NCBI GenBank assembly: GCA_964652565.1 | Contig: CAZZEC010000010.1 | Location: 1 to 64,000 of the forward strand | Length of the DNA stretch: 64,000 nt | Reading direction: 5' to 3' | Source of the DNA: JBCCTX01 sp964652565 | GTDB taxonomy: Bacteria > Bacteroidota > Bacteroidia > J057 | In this document: one piece after another, positions 46,030 through 56,500 of the stretch | Numbering within the stretch: the first letter of the stretch is position 1 | Layout: each line of letters opens with the position of its first letter | Position numbers and translations under genes: made by a program | Notes under the pieces: generated by a model | Seen by the model: only the letters and a program-made list of their open reading frames with translations | Told to the model about the DNA's origin: nothing | Database searches by the model: none

Positions 46030-46794
46030 TTGTTAACTAAACGCATCATCCCTTGTCTGGATATTAAAAATGGTCGTACCGTAAAGGGGATTAATTTTGT
46101 CAACTTAAGAGACGCAGGAGATCCAGTAGAACTTGCTTCTACTTACTCCGATCAAGGAGCTGATGAATTGTGTTTCCTAGATATTACTGCTACAGTAGAA
46201 GCAAGAGATACACTTGCCGAACTCGTGCTGAGAGTGGCCCAACAAATCAACATCCCTTTTACTGTAGGTGGAGGTATCAGGAGCATTGTGGATGTATCGA
46301 GATTGCTTGAGGCAGGAGCTGATAAGGTCTCTATCAATTCTGCGGCTGTAAAAACTCCAGATCTTGTAGATGAACTTGCCAATGAATTTGGCAGTCAATG
46401 CATTGTAGTGGCTATAGATACTAATCATCATCAAGGAGATTGGCATGTATTTACACATGGCGGGAGAAATCCCACAGAAAAGATTGCCATTGATTGGGCT
46501 AAGGAAGTGTCCGATCGAGGTGCTGGTGAAATACTCCTTACTTCCATGATGAGTGATGGTACACAAGATGGATTCTCTCTCGATATTACCTCACGCATAT
46601 CTGAAATCTTGCCCATCCCTGTCATTGCTTCCGGTGGAGCAGGGACCATGGAACATTTTGAAGCAGTCTTTCATCAGGGAAAAGCTGATGCAGCTTTAGC
46701 TGCAAGTGTTTTTCACTTTGGCACAATCCCCATCCCATCACTTAAACACTACCTTTCAAATGAAGGAATTCCCGTTAGATTGACCACAAGTTAA
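46030..46794 (+). CDS. hisF: Imidazole glycerol phosphate synthase subunit HisF
   Basis: A 254-residue cyclase barrel that takes ammonia from HisH and closes the imidazole ring. The N-terminus LTKRIIPCLDIKNGRTVKG carries catalytic Asp11, and Asp130 is in VVAIDTN. The start is a rare TTG at 46030, and it is convincing because the family's conserved first residues begin exactly there and no ATG is available nearby. HisH is not in the window. Confidence 0.96.
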   Translation: MLTKRIIPCLDIKNGRTVKGINFVNLRDAGDPVELASTYSDQGADELCFLDITATVEARDTLAELVLRVAQQINIPFTVGGGIRSIVDVSRLLEAGADKVSINSAAVKTPDLVDELANEFGSQCIVVAIDTNHHQGDWHVFTHGGRNPTEKIAIDWAKEVSDRGAGEILLTSMMSDGTQDGFSLDITSRISEILPIPVIASGGAGTMEHFEAVFHQGKADAALAASVFHFGTIPIPSLKHYLSNEGIPVRLTTS

Positions 46795-46860
46795 CGATAG
46801 AATTACCTCTATTATCATATTACATTTTATATTTAGCCCTTCAACATTTCAAATACAAAC

Positions 46861-47163
46861 ATGGATCGTAATCACTTAGCGGACATTTCATTTCTTAAAC
46901 AGTTAGAGTCAATCATTAAAGATCGACATACACACCCAAAGGCTGATTCATATACGAGCAAACTTTTTAAAAAAGGGATCAATAAGATCGCTCAAAAAGT
47001 GGGAGAGGAGGCCGTAGAACTCATTATTGAAGCTAAAGACGATGACATGGTAAAATTCCATGATGAAGCTGCAGATCTCATCTATCACTTCATGGTCCTA
47101 TTGGAAGCCAAGGAAACCAACATAGGGAATGTAGTTGAAGTGTTGGAAAAAAGGCATGCATAA
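46861..47163 (+). CDS. hisE: Phosphoribosyl-ATP diphosphatase (stand-alone HisE)
   Basis: A 100-residue all-alpha MazG-like pyrophosphatase that converts PRATP to PRAMP. KVGEEAVELIIEA and DEAADLIYHFMVLL supply the metal-binding acidic residues. In many Bacteroidota HisE is fused to HisI; here it stands alone, 66 bases after hisF, and no hisI is visible in the window. Confidence 0.93.
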   Translation: MDRNHLADISFLKQLESIIKDRHTHPKADSYTSKLFKKGINKIAQKVGEEAVELIIEAKDDDMVKFHDEAADLIYHFMVLLEAKETNIGNVVEVLEKRHA

Positions 47164-47198
47164 CGTACCTGGAATAGGTACACATAGAATAACTCATT

Positions 47199-48698
47199 AT
47201 GATTGATCTACCCCAACTTGACCGAGAACAGTATCAAATACATACTTCTCATCCCTATCCAGAATTTCCCATTAAAATCCTCCAATTTGGTACAGGTGCC
47301 TTCCTTCGGGGATTTGTAGCAGATTACATTCATCGTGCCAATGAACAAGGCTTTTTCCAGGGCCAAATAGTAGCAATAGGCTCAACAGGGTCTGGAAGGG
47401 TCAATATCATTAACACACAACAGGGTGTGTTCACACATCAGATTGAAGGACTTGACTCTGGAAAAGTAGTTCGAAAAAGCTACCTGAATACGGCTCTATC
47501 ACATGCTTATAGCGCATCTACAGATTGGGAACAAGTATTGCATGTAGCTGATAAAGAAGAGCTATCTGTAGTTATCTCAAATACTACCGAGGCTGGACTC
47601 AAATACCAGCCCGACCAACTGGATGCTCATCCTCCTCAAAGTTTTCCAGGAAAACTTACAGCATGTCTGTATCGTCGCTATCATACGTTTAATGGAGATC
47701 TTCAAAAGGGATTGATCTTACTTCCCTGCGAGCTATTGACCAATAATGGTGATCTATTAAGGCAGATTATCATTCAACAGGCTGAGGAACATCAATTAGA
47801 AGCAGCATTTATCGATTGGGTACGTGATGCTAATACATTCTGTAATACGTTGGTAGATAGAATAGTTACCGGTACTCCCAAAGATTCCAAACTAGAGGAA
47901 TCTTTAAAAGAACTGGAGTATAATGATCAGCTATTTACACTAACTGAACCATTTACCTTTTGGGCTATAGAAGGTCCAGATACGTTGAAAGATGATTTGC
48001 CATTTACTGCTGTCGACTCTTCCATTTTACTCACGACTGATATTTCCCCATTTCGCGAACGAAAGCTGCGCTTACTCAATGGTGCACACACAATCAGCGT
48101 AGCATTGGGATATTTACACGGACTCAATACTATTAGACAATGTATGGAAGATCCTTTGATGAAGCAGTTTATTGAACGAGTATTATACGAAGAGATCCTT
48201 TTGTCTTTACCTAATGATATACAAGGTGCTTCTCAGTTTGCGAAAGATGTATTGGACCGATTCAGTAACCCTTTTCTAGCACATCGCTTGTTGGACATTT
48301 CCATGCAATACACCAGTAAAATGAAGATGAGAATTGTTCCCACATTCACAAGATACCATGAAAAGTTTGCATCGATCCCCAAATTCATGACGCTGGGATT
48401 TGCAGCATATTTATATTTCCTGAAACCCGTAGATATAGAGGGAGATACTTACAAAGGCTACAGAAGTGGTGAAGCTTATTATATTAAAGACGAACAAGCC
48501 CTGACTTTCTCTCAGCTATGGAATACGTATCGACCTGATATAATCGAGAAATGGCTCACAGATTTGTTGGCAAGAGAAGATCTCTGGGGGCTTAATCTCA
48601 ATCAACTGGGTGATTTCCATGCAAAAACTATTGCTTATCTTAAGGATTTTGAGAAAATGGGGGTTACATCTACATTATCCCATGCTTTGAATACTTAA
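47199..48698 (+). CDS. uxaB: Tagaturonate reductase (altronate oxidoreductase)
   Basis: A 499-residue NADH-dependent polyol/mannonate-type dehydrogenase acting in galacturonate breakdown (tagaturonate to altronate). The N-terminal nucleotide site is ILQFGTGAFLRGFVADY, and the C-terminal domain has the family KLRLLNGAHTISVALGYL motif. It starts 36 bases after hisE, so it may be read through from the his genes; no other uronate gene is near, so the physiological role is unclear. Confidence 0.85.
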   Translation: MIDLPQLDREQYQIHTSHPYPEFPIKILQFGTGAFLRGFVADYIHRANEQGFFQGQIVAIGSTGSGRVNIINTQQGVFTHQIEGLDSGKVVRKSYLNTALSHAYSASTDWEQVLHVADKEELSVVISNTTEAGLKYQPDQLDAHPPQSFPGKLTACLYRRYHTFNGDLQKGLILLPCELLTNNGDLLRQIIIQQAEEHQLEAAFIDWVRDANTFCNTLVDRIVTGTPKDSKLEESLKELEYNDQLFTLTEPFTFWAIEGPDTLKDDLPFTAVDSSILLTTDISPFRERKLRLLNGAHTISVALGYLHGLNTIRQCMEDPLMKQFIERVLYEEILLSLPNDIQGASQFAKDVLDRFSNPFLAHRLLDISMQYTSKMKMRIVPTFTRYHEKFASIPKFMTLGFAAYLYFLKPVDIEGDTYKGYRSGEAYYIKDEQALTFSQLWNTYRPDIIEKWLTDLLAREDLWGLNLNQLGDFHAKTIAYLKDFEKMGVTSTLSHALNT

Positions 48699-48746
48699 TA
48701 TACTGAAAGCATCATGACACAGACTATCACAAAATGAACATGAGAG

Positions 48747-48803
48747 TAGCAGGATCCAGAAGAGACAATACGCAATAAATTATCTCTAAACTGGCTCCTG
48801 CTA
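48747..48803. repeat. Imperfect long hairpin between uxaB and the convergent surface-protein gene
   Basis: TAGCAGGATCCAG (48747-48759) pairs with CTGGCTCCTGCTA (48791-48803) with one mismatch, and AGAGA (48761-48765) pairs with TCTCT (48783-48787) inside. The loop is about 17 bases. No T run follows on either strand, so it is not a standard terminator. It lies in a 152-base gap between convergent genes. Confidence 0.6.
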
Positions 48804-48850
48804 ACCCTCGTCTTAACATCCTGAACCTATTACAAATCCCAATTTCTTAT

Positions 48851-51800
48851 TTATTTTTTTACGATCTTACTTTTATAAGTGTAAATCCCGTCTGTAATTG
48901 TCAATATATAGATACCTGAAGGAAGACTCCTGGTTGATACTACATGTTCTCTTCCAAGATTAGCATTATTCAGTTGCTGTAGAGATACAACATGTCCTAA
49001 CATGTCTACAAAGCTAATTTCCACACGTGAATCAAACGTTCGGTTCAAATTTACATATAGCTGGTCTCTCACTGGATTAGGATAATGCGTGGCAAATACA
49101 GCGGAACTTGTACCTAATACTACTTCAATGATATTGGAATATTCATATTTTCCATCAATATCGAACTGTTTTAACCGATAATAAACAATTCCTTCACCCA
49201 AATACGTATCAGCATAAGAATAATAAGTTGGATCAGTAGTTGTACCCTCTCCATTTACTGTACCTATACCAGTAAATTCATCGCCATCTACACTTCTCTG
49301 TATCTCAAAATGTGAATTGTTTGTCTCAGTAGCAGTAATCCAAGTAAGACGAACCTGCTGTTGGTGTGCTTCCCCTTCAAAAGAAAGATATTCTACCGGA
49401 AGTATCCCTTGTTCTTGATATTCCTCCACCTCACATGTTACAATTAAAGCGTAATCTTCAACCTCCCCTTTTATGTCCTGAGTATCGTAGGACACATTCT
49501 CTTCATTCGACAACCTGAAGCGAACAAATACTTCTTTACCGCATAAATCAAATGAGGTAGGTATTCTAAGAGGTATTTGGGTTTCTGCAGAAGAATAGGT
49601 CCCGGATTGATCGAAAGGAATATCATTGATCAATTGTGTTTCAAAAGTGCCATCAATATCTGTATCGGCCCAAGCTGATAAATAATACGTAACACCAGAA
49701 CTATTCTGAATATTTACTGTAAAATGTTTATCTGTTCCGGGCCTGATTAATGGTCCATCAAAGAAGATCACACCATCCTCATCATCTTCTCCCTGTGTAT
49801 CGTCCCCTGTGGCAAAAGATGTATGCTGAGTTCCAGATTCACTATCTACCGTATTTCCAATGCTTACCCCATCCTGGATCTCATGGGAGGCATCTCCATA
49901 TATTAATGGAGCATCTCCATAATCAAACGCTCCTCCCTGATCACAATTAATCGTAAACATATAATCTTCTACTTCACCTGTAACACCAGTTCCATATGCA
50001 CCAATTCCTGGATCACTCAATAATCTTGCTCTCATAAAGGTCTGCCCACAAACGGCATCCTCAGGGATAGTAAAATGTACCGTCCGGTAAAATACCTCTC
50101 CTGAAGGTTTATTGGGATTGTCAAACTCCTCATCAAAGATGATATGCTCATTTTCATCCTGAAAATCACCATCTCCGTTGAAGTCCATCCATATGTTTAC
50201 AAATACATCCTGTAGTTCACTATATACGACAATATCCAGCGATTTTGTTTCGCCTGGAGCTGCAATAGCTCCTCCAGGAAATGTTATCCCATCTTCATCA
50301 TTCATCACATCATTATCGTCTCCACATGCGTGAACTGTGTAGAAAGGGTCCGTTTCAAAATCGATCAAACTCCCCATATAAGTGATAAGTCCTCCTCTAC
50401 TAGCATCATAAATATGGCTGGCCGATTGATAACTTTCAGGTGCATCACCGAAATCATCACCATATGTGAGCACGGGAAAGATACAACCGTTAAATGGGTG
50501 ATGATGTATTTGAGCCTGGGAATATGAGTCGACACTTTTAGCTATTACCTGCCCCCATATTTCACCACTCGTAGATTGAAAATCTGCGCTGGGTGCGAGT
50601 ATACTCCCTTTCATACTTCTTACAGATACATAACTAGCTTCATAAAAATTAAACATAATTCGGTTGGTATGGCTATCAAATCCCTCCCAACCAAAACTCC
50701 CTAACTCTACTTGCTCTCCTCCAACATTGATAATCACTGTAGCCCCCATTGATACATCCTGTAATGTAAAAGTAGCAACTGATGAAAAATCAGATTCATT
50801 CAGGAAAAACACCGTTGTTCCCGTATATCCAGCGCCATTACCTGTTAGTATCAACTCATTACCGGTCTTGTGATACGTTCCCTCCAATATGGTCTCTTGA
50901 ATATTCGAAGTCAATTGTGCAAGTCCCAGAGACAACCTGTCCATTTGGAATTTGACAAAACTAAAATCAAAAGGCGGGGGCAAGCGATAAGAATCTGCAT
51001 TGTCTTCATTGATATTCACATGACCATCACTTCCCAGTACAGTAAATCCTCCGCCATCTAACAAGAAGTTCCCTGTGAAAGAGAGTCCACCATGATTAAC
51101 CTGTACTCCTGAGGAAGCAATAATATCACCTCCTACAATTAAATCCGCCCTAGATGGATCACTCTCCAGGTTTTTACTCCCCAACTCATTGTGATCCTGG
51201 CCAATTTGCATGCTATATAATTGTACATTGCCTCCAACCGCTACTCTACCCTGTACGGCATCTGTCATAGAAGATATATCCTCAAATATGAGTAGGTTAT
51301 AGGGTGCAGCAGCTCCCAACACCCCTTCACATTCATCATTGGATATTACCTGACAATTATCTACAACTATTTCAACTTTTGATTGATACGTACAATCTCC
51401 AATATTCGCTGTCAATGTATACTCAGTTGTGCGTGTGGGCTGAACGACAATTTTAGGTTGCATACTTCCAATACTCCATTCATATTCAAGCTCTAATGCA
51501 CCCTCTTCCCAGGCAACATGCTGTACAAAAGTAGCATCCTCCTCCTCTGCATCAGATTCTGGCTCATCTACCACGAACAAATTATTACTCAATAATCGTA
51601 TGTATTTATTAGGGGATTCAACTGACTCGAATGAGATACCTTCAGAACTTCCAAGACCCTCCCTAACATAAAAAGAGACAGATTCTTTCCATGAAGCAGT
51701 ATTCTCTATGGGATGCAGCTTTAAGTATCCATTGGATTCACGGAGATAATATCCTGGTTGACTGATAGACTCAAATGAGATCCCCTTCTGATTATACAGA

Positions 51801-52750
51801 CCCTCAACGACCCTGAAAGAACTTCTTTCTTTATCAGCAGTACTACTCCCATCATTTATACTTACCAACCTTCCATAGGTAGACCATCCAGGTTTGTATA
51901 TTACATTATGTCCCATGTATGATCCAGGATTAGATAGTGATTCAAAAGATTGGTAAGCCCCTCCAATGATACTTGCAATTTCACCCGAACAGATATTTTG
52001 GTCTAAACTGGTAAACACCCAAGGCTCAGAAATAACTTCTTTCTTTATCACATTCGACTCCCCTGGATATACATCACATATTCCTCTTCTGGCACATCTG
52101 ATGTAGTAGTTCGTCTGGGCAATAGGATCTGGATCCAAAGTTGGGCTATTACTATTCGGGATCTCAGACCATTCACTGCTATTACTGCCAGTGAAAATAG
52201 ATGTGGTAGTACTTTTCATCCATACATATTCCAACGTTCCACTTCCTCCTGAAGGCAAGGTTTCATTATAAATGATCCCAGGGTCATATGCTCCGCATTG
52301 TGCTTCGTGTCCACCAATATGACCACCATTAGAGACGTTATCACATACATCTACACTCAGCGTATATATATCACTGATGGTACCTTCTCCATTTGGTTCC
52401 GTATAGGTCTTTATTGTAATAATATATGATCCTGGTTGAGGAGTCCAGGAAGTATTCTCATCAGGGAACATGTAATGTGCACTATTATCAATTACAGTTG
52501 ATGAAGTTTCTCCATCTACCTGGATTTCCACACTTCCTGGATTACCAGATACAGTTACCATTAAATTGAAAGGACGAGGAAGTTTAGATAGAGACAATAG
52601 GTCTCCACTTTCGAGTTTTTGATGAATTTCTTCATCATCAAGGTCATAAAGATATACATGTTGTATATCATTGTTTCCAGGCATTGCTAACAGATACAAG
52701 GGACAAATACATACTGTACACAGTATGAAAAAATACTGAATCCTAGTCAT
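48851..52750 (-). CDS. Large T9SS-exported surface protein with CBM42-like, choice-of-anchor A and GEVED domains
   Basis: 1299 residues with a signal peptide. Visible in order: a Saprospiraceae-type Ig-like region (GGHIGGHEAQCGAYDPG, about 140-250); an AbfB/CBM42-like beta-trefoil (about 265-415) with three repeats of the SFES-x-PGxYLR type; a choice-of-anchor A domain (about 477-750, VQGRVAVGGNVQ); two GEVED domains (about 765-937 and 940-1103, each ending GEVEDY); a fibronectin-like region (about 1115-1206); and a T9SS C-terminal sorting domain (about 1220-1299, YPNPVRDQLYVNL). CBM42 modules bind arabinofuranose side chains, so it may tether cells to plant or algal polysaccharide. It is a paralogue of the next gene. 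Confidence 0.88.
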   Translation of the reverse strand: MTRIQYFFILCTVCICPLYLLAMPGNNDIQHVYLYDLDDEEIHQKLESGDLLSLSKLPRPFNLMVTVSGNPGSVEIQVDGETSSTVIDNSAHYMFPDENTSWTPQPGSYIITIKTYTEPNGEGTISDIYTLSVDVCDNVSNGGHIGGHEAQCGAYDPGIIYNETLPSGGSGTLEYVWMKSTTTSIFTGSNSSEWSEIPNSNSPTLDPDPIAQTNYYIRCARRGICDVYPGESNVIKKEVISEPWVFTSLDQNICSGEIASIIGGAYQSFESLSNPGSYMGHNVIYKPGWSTYGRLVSINDGSSTADKERSSFRVVEGLYNQKGISFESISQPGYYLRESNGYLKLHPIENTASWKESVSFYVREGLGSSEGISFESVESPNKYIRLLSNNLFVVDEPESDAEEEDATFVQHVAWEEGALELEYEWSIGSMQPKIVVQPTRTTEYTLTANIGDCTYQSKVEIVVDNCQVISNDECEGVLGAAAPYNLLIFEDISSMTDAVQGRVAVGGNVQLYSMQIGQDHNELGSKNLESDPSRADLIVGGDIIASSGVQVNHGGLSFTGNFLLDGGGFTVLGSDGHVNINEDNADSYRLPPPFDFSFVKFQMDRLSLGLAQLTSNIQETILEGTYHKTGNELILTGNGAGYTGTTVFFLNESDFSSVATFTLQDVSMGATVIINVGGEQVELGSFGWEGFDSHTNRIMFNFYEASYVSVRSMKGSILAPSADFQSTSGEIWGQVIAKSVDSYSQAQIHHHPFNGCIFPVLTYGDDFGDAPESYQSASHIYDASRGGLITYMGSLIDFETDPFYTVHACGDDNDVMNDEDGITFPGGAIAAPGETKSLDIVVYSELQDVFVNIWMDFNGDGDFQDENEHIIFDEEFDNPNKPSGEVFYRTVHFTIPEDAVCGQTFMRARLLSDPGIGAYGTGVTGEVEDYMFTINCDQGGAFDYGDAPLIYGDASHEIQDGVSIGNTVDSESGTQHTSFATGDDTQGEDDEDGVIFFDGPLIRPGTDKHFTVNIQNSSGVTYYLSAWADTDIDGTFETQLINDIPFDQSGTYSSAETQIPLRIPTSFDLCGKEVFVRFRLSNEENVSYDTQDIKGEVEDYALIVTCEVEEYQEQGILPVEYLSFEGEAHQQQVRLTWITATETNNSHFEIQRSVDGDEFTGIGTVNGEGTTTDPTYYSYADTYLGEGIVYYRLKQFDIDGKYEYSNIIEVVLGTSSAVFATHYPNPVRDQLYVNLNRTFDSRVEISFVDMLGHVVSLQQLNNANLGREHVVSTRSLPSGIYILTITDGIYTYKSKIVKK

Positions 52751-53503
52751 TGGTTGCTTTGCTTTATTTGGTTTCTATTCACCGATGTGCAAAGCAATGA
52801 TTACTATAGTTGGCTTAAAGTGCATTGTGCTCCTGCACAAAATAACTGTGTTATTCTTTATTAAATACTTAAGTGTGAATGGGCAATATTTCCTTTAAAG
52901 GGCTTATTATTCTTTTACTGTGATGTAAAATTAGTAAAAAAAATATAAATAGGAAATTTTAAATAACATTTTATTTCAAATAATAATATTATCAAATACA
53001 AATTTAAGTCGCTAAATCACTTACAGCTAAATCATTGATAATTAATGTATTATATGCGTTCTTATATTTTATATTTCAAACTATCATTATATTAATTTCA
53101 CTTCTTAATACCATGTATAGAAAAATAATATACTGTAATATTTATGTGCAAAAATATTAATTGTCTTTATATAGTATATTATGACACAAATACGATATAT
53201 CAATCATGTAAGTATCTAATACTCTCTTTCATTACCTCAATACTGATAATTAATAGGCTTGTCCATTCTTTATTTTCATTTTAGTATTTTATGAAATACT
53301 GTTTTTTGCATACTCGATGTATAACATTATTGTCATTTAATGCTATTATCGAATTATCTATTTTTAGTTTTATGCGTGAATAAATATTTATTCCATATCA
53401 TTTAATTCTCATTTCAAATAGCGCATAACCAAAAAGTAAAAACCCTGCATATGGACATCCACATATGCAGGGCTTACTGAGAGAGTAAAGGTGAGTATGA
53501 TGT
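52751..53503. other. Long AT-rich intergenic region between the two surface-protein genes
   Basis: About 750 bases, strongly AT-rich (especially 52920-53430), with no coding frame, tRNA or exact repeat that I can see. It contains the terminator of the upstream gene (53436-53472) and must hold the promoter of the downstream one. The matching region ahead of the paralogue (56837-57340) is similarly AT-rich. Confidence 0.5.
53436..53472 (-). terminator. Terminator after the second surface-protein gene
   Basis: CCCTGCATATG and CATATGCAGGG make an 11-base perfect stem with loop GACATCCA; the minus strand continues TTTTTACTTTTTGG. It lies 31 bases beyond the stop codon. Confidence 0.85.
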
Positions 53504-56500
53504 CTAATGCTTAAGGAGCCTTTGAGTGTGTATGTAGCCTTCTTGAGACCAATGAATTATGTAAATCCCTGATGGAAGATCAGATACATCAAATGGGTAA
53601 GAATATGTTCCAATTACTATTGGGGTCTGAACGTCGAAAACAAGTTTACCTGAAAGCGTATAAATATTGAGGGAAGCCTCTCCCAAATTTGTACTTTTAG
53701 CCTTAATCCAAAACTTACCATCTGTAGGTGAAGGATATGCTCGAATTATTCTCATAGTATGTTGAGAACTAATTGAAATAGATACAATATTTGAGTAATC
53801 ATATGATCCATCAAAATCAACCTGCTTTATTCTATAGTATTGAGTACCTGAGATAGTTTGCTTATCTACTAAGGAATAATATTGTATTTCATTACTATTA
53901 CCAGCACCCTCCTGTGTACCTATTGTTTGAAAGTGTACACTATCAGAACTTCTCTGAACTTCAAAATACGAATTATTTATCTCAGATGCAGTAACCCAAC
54001 TAACTCGAACTCCATCATTCTCCTCTTTTGTACTAACAGATAACCAATCTACTGGTAAAATACCTTGTTCTATATAGAATTCTTCCTCACAAGATACAAT
54101 CAATGCATAATCTTCTACCTCTCCTTCTACTTCCCCTCCAGATGCTCCAACTCCAGGTACATCTGATAATCTAAACCTTACAATCACGACTTCACCGCAT
54201 AATTCTTCATTATCAGGTATTGTAATAGATGGCCCATTAAATGATTGATTAGTTCCTATTCCAAAAGCCTGGTCAAAAATAAACTGAGAATCAAATGCTC
54301 CATCCGCATCTGTATCGATCCATGCAGACAAGTAAAAGGTCTTATCAGATTCGTTGTTAATTGTTACAGTATACAACTTATCCTGAAAAGAACCGTTTTC
54401 CTGAGTTATGATAGGTCCATTACCAAAGACCACCCCGTCTTCATCATCTTCCCCATTTTGATCATCACCATTTGCAAATATTGTACCTTGGTTTCCTTCT
54501 TCAGAGTCAACAATATCTCCCAACGATGTTACACCATTCACTTTATGTGATGAGATACCATAGGTTGAAGGCGCATCCCCAAAGTCATACTCTCCCCCTT
54601 GAATACATATGACTGTGAATACATAATCTTCTACTTCTCCTTTATATTCTTGCCCTGTGGGAATAGTTGTGGGATCACTTTCCAATCTAACTCGTAAATA
54701 GGTATCTCCACATTTAGCATCCTCTGGAACTGTAAACTGAACGGATCTGTTATACACAAAATTTACCGGATCATGCAGATTCTGATCAAATTCTTCGTTT
54801 TCTACCACTCGCTCCTCTTCAGGATCAAATACACCATCCTGATTAAAATCTACCCAAATGTTTACAAATACATCCTGAAAATTACTAAATACCGTTATCT
54901 CAAGTGTTTTACTTTCTCCAGGAGAAGCTAAGGCACCCCCGATAAATTCGATTCCATTTTCATCGTCAAGATTATCAAAATCGTCTCCTCCTGCATCATT
55001 AGTTTCAAATCCTGATGATTCATAATCCACTGAGGTACCTAGATAAGATATCAGAGAAGAGTTTCCATTATATATATGCCAAGCCTGTCCATAACTTGCA
55101 GGGGCATCTCCATAATCAATACCCTGAGCAACCACTGGAGAAATACATCTTCTAAATGGTACATTGTATAAGGTAAAATCATCCAAGACGCTAACTGTAT
55201 TTACAATAAGTTGTCCCTGCATTGAGAAATTACTGGCATTTAATGCAGCTTGAGGAGCGAGAATGGTTCCGTAAAAATTTCCTACTCTCAGTGATTGCGC
55301 TTCATAAAAATTAAATATCACCTGTCCTGCAAAAGTCTCCATAGCGCCAAAATCTATATTCTCTAAATCAAATACACTACCTGCAATATTGATAACTAGC
55401 GTTGCATGAGCCCCTATTTCGGCTAACTCAACTTTATCAGCTCCAGAAAACTCCGTTCCTTCGAGTAAAAAAAGATAGATCTCTTTATCTTCCTCCTGCC
55501 CATCGAATACTAACGTAGAACCTTCTAATTCTGCATTGCCCTCTATAGCCGAGGAGAAAGATTCAGCATCCAGAGAAACTAAAGATTGAGAAAATTCACT
55601 CATCTGAAACCGAACATAGGCGAAATCAAAAGGAGGAGTTTGCCGATATTTATCTACTAGACCTAAATCTAAATCAGCTAAATATAACTCTTCATTGTGT
55701 GCTTCAGGATCAAATACGGTAATCGACCCACTAAAACCACCAGTAAAGCTGAACCTTCCATGACCAATTTGCGCATTTTGAGAATTTCCTATATCAGCTC
55801 CAACAACTAATGTCCTGGATGTAGCGTCATCTTCCAGATTATTTCCCGATTCAAAATCCTGACCTATATTAGCATTCAAGTCAGAAAGGTTCCCACCAAC
55901 GGCAACTTTACCTTGAACTGCCCCCCCACTGCTACCACCTATTTGAGTAGCATTCCCCAATACCATAAGATTGTACGAGCTTGCAGCCCCTAAACCACCT
56001 TCGCAATAAAAAGGATCACTTTGTTGATCATCACATCCTCCAGTGTCATATATTTCTTCGCTAAGTGCATAGGCGAAGGCCTGCCTAAGTAATATGTAGA
56101 TTTCCTCACTGAATGACTCCTGTTCTTGAGCCCTTGCAAAAAATCCAATTCTCTTATTTACCACTAGCGAGCCATCAACCAAGACATCACCTGGATCGTA
56201 ACTAAAGATCGATAGGTGTTCATTGTTATCTGAGAGAGAGGCAATTCGATCGGCGCAGACAGATGGTTTTCCCCAGCCTAATGATTTACTCTCCGAACCA
56301 AATACATTGACAATACCTATTTCAAATCCGTTTACAATGGGATGTTCATCATCTAGTATTTGTATATCGGATGCAAAAGAACTTCCCAGATCACTACCAG
56401 AAGTAAGCTTCATATCGTCAAATAATAAATGTTCTCCCAATATTATAGGTATATCAGCTTCTAATAACGTGTTACCGATATCACCAGAAGAAACACTAGA

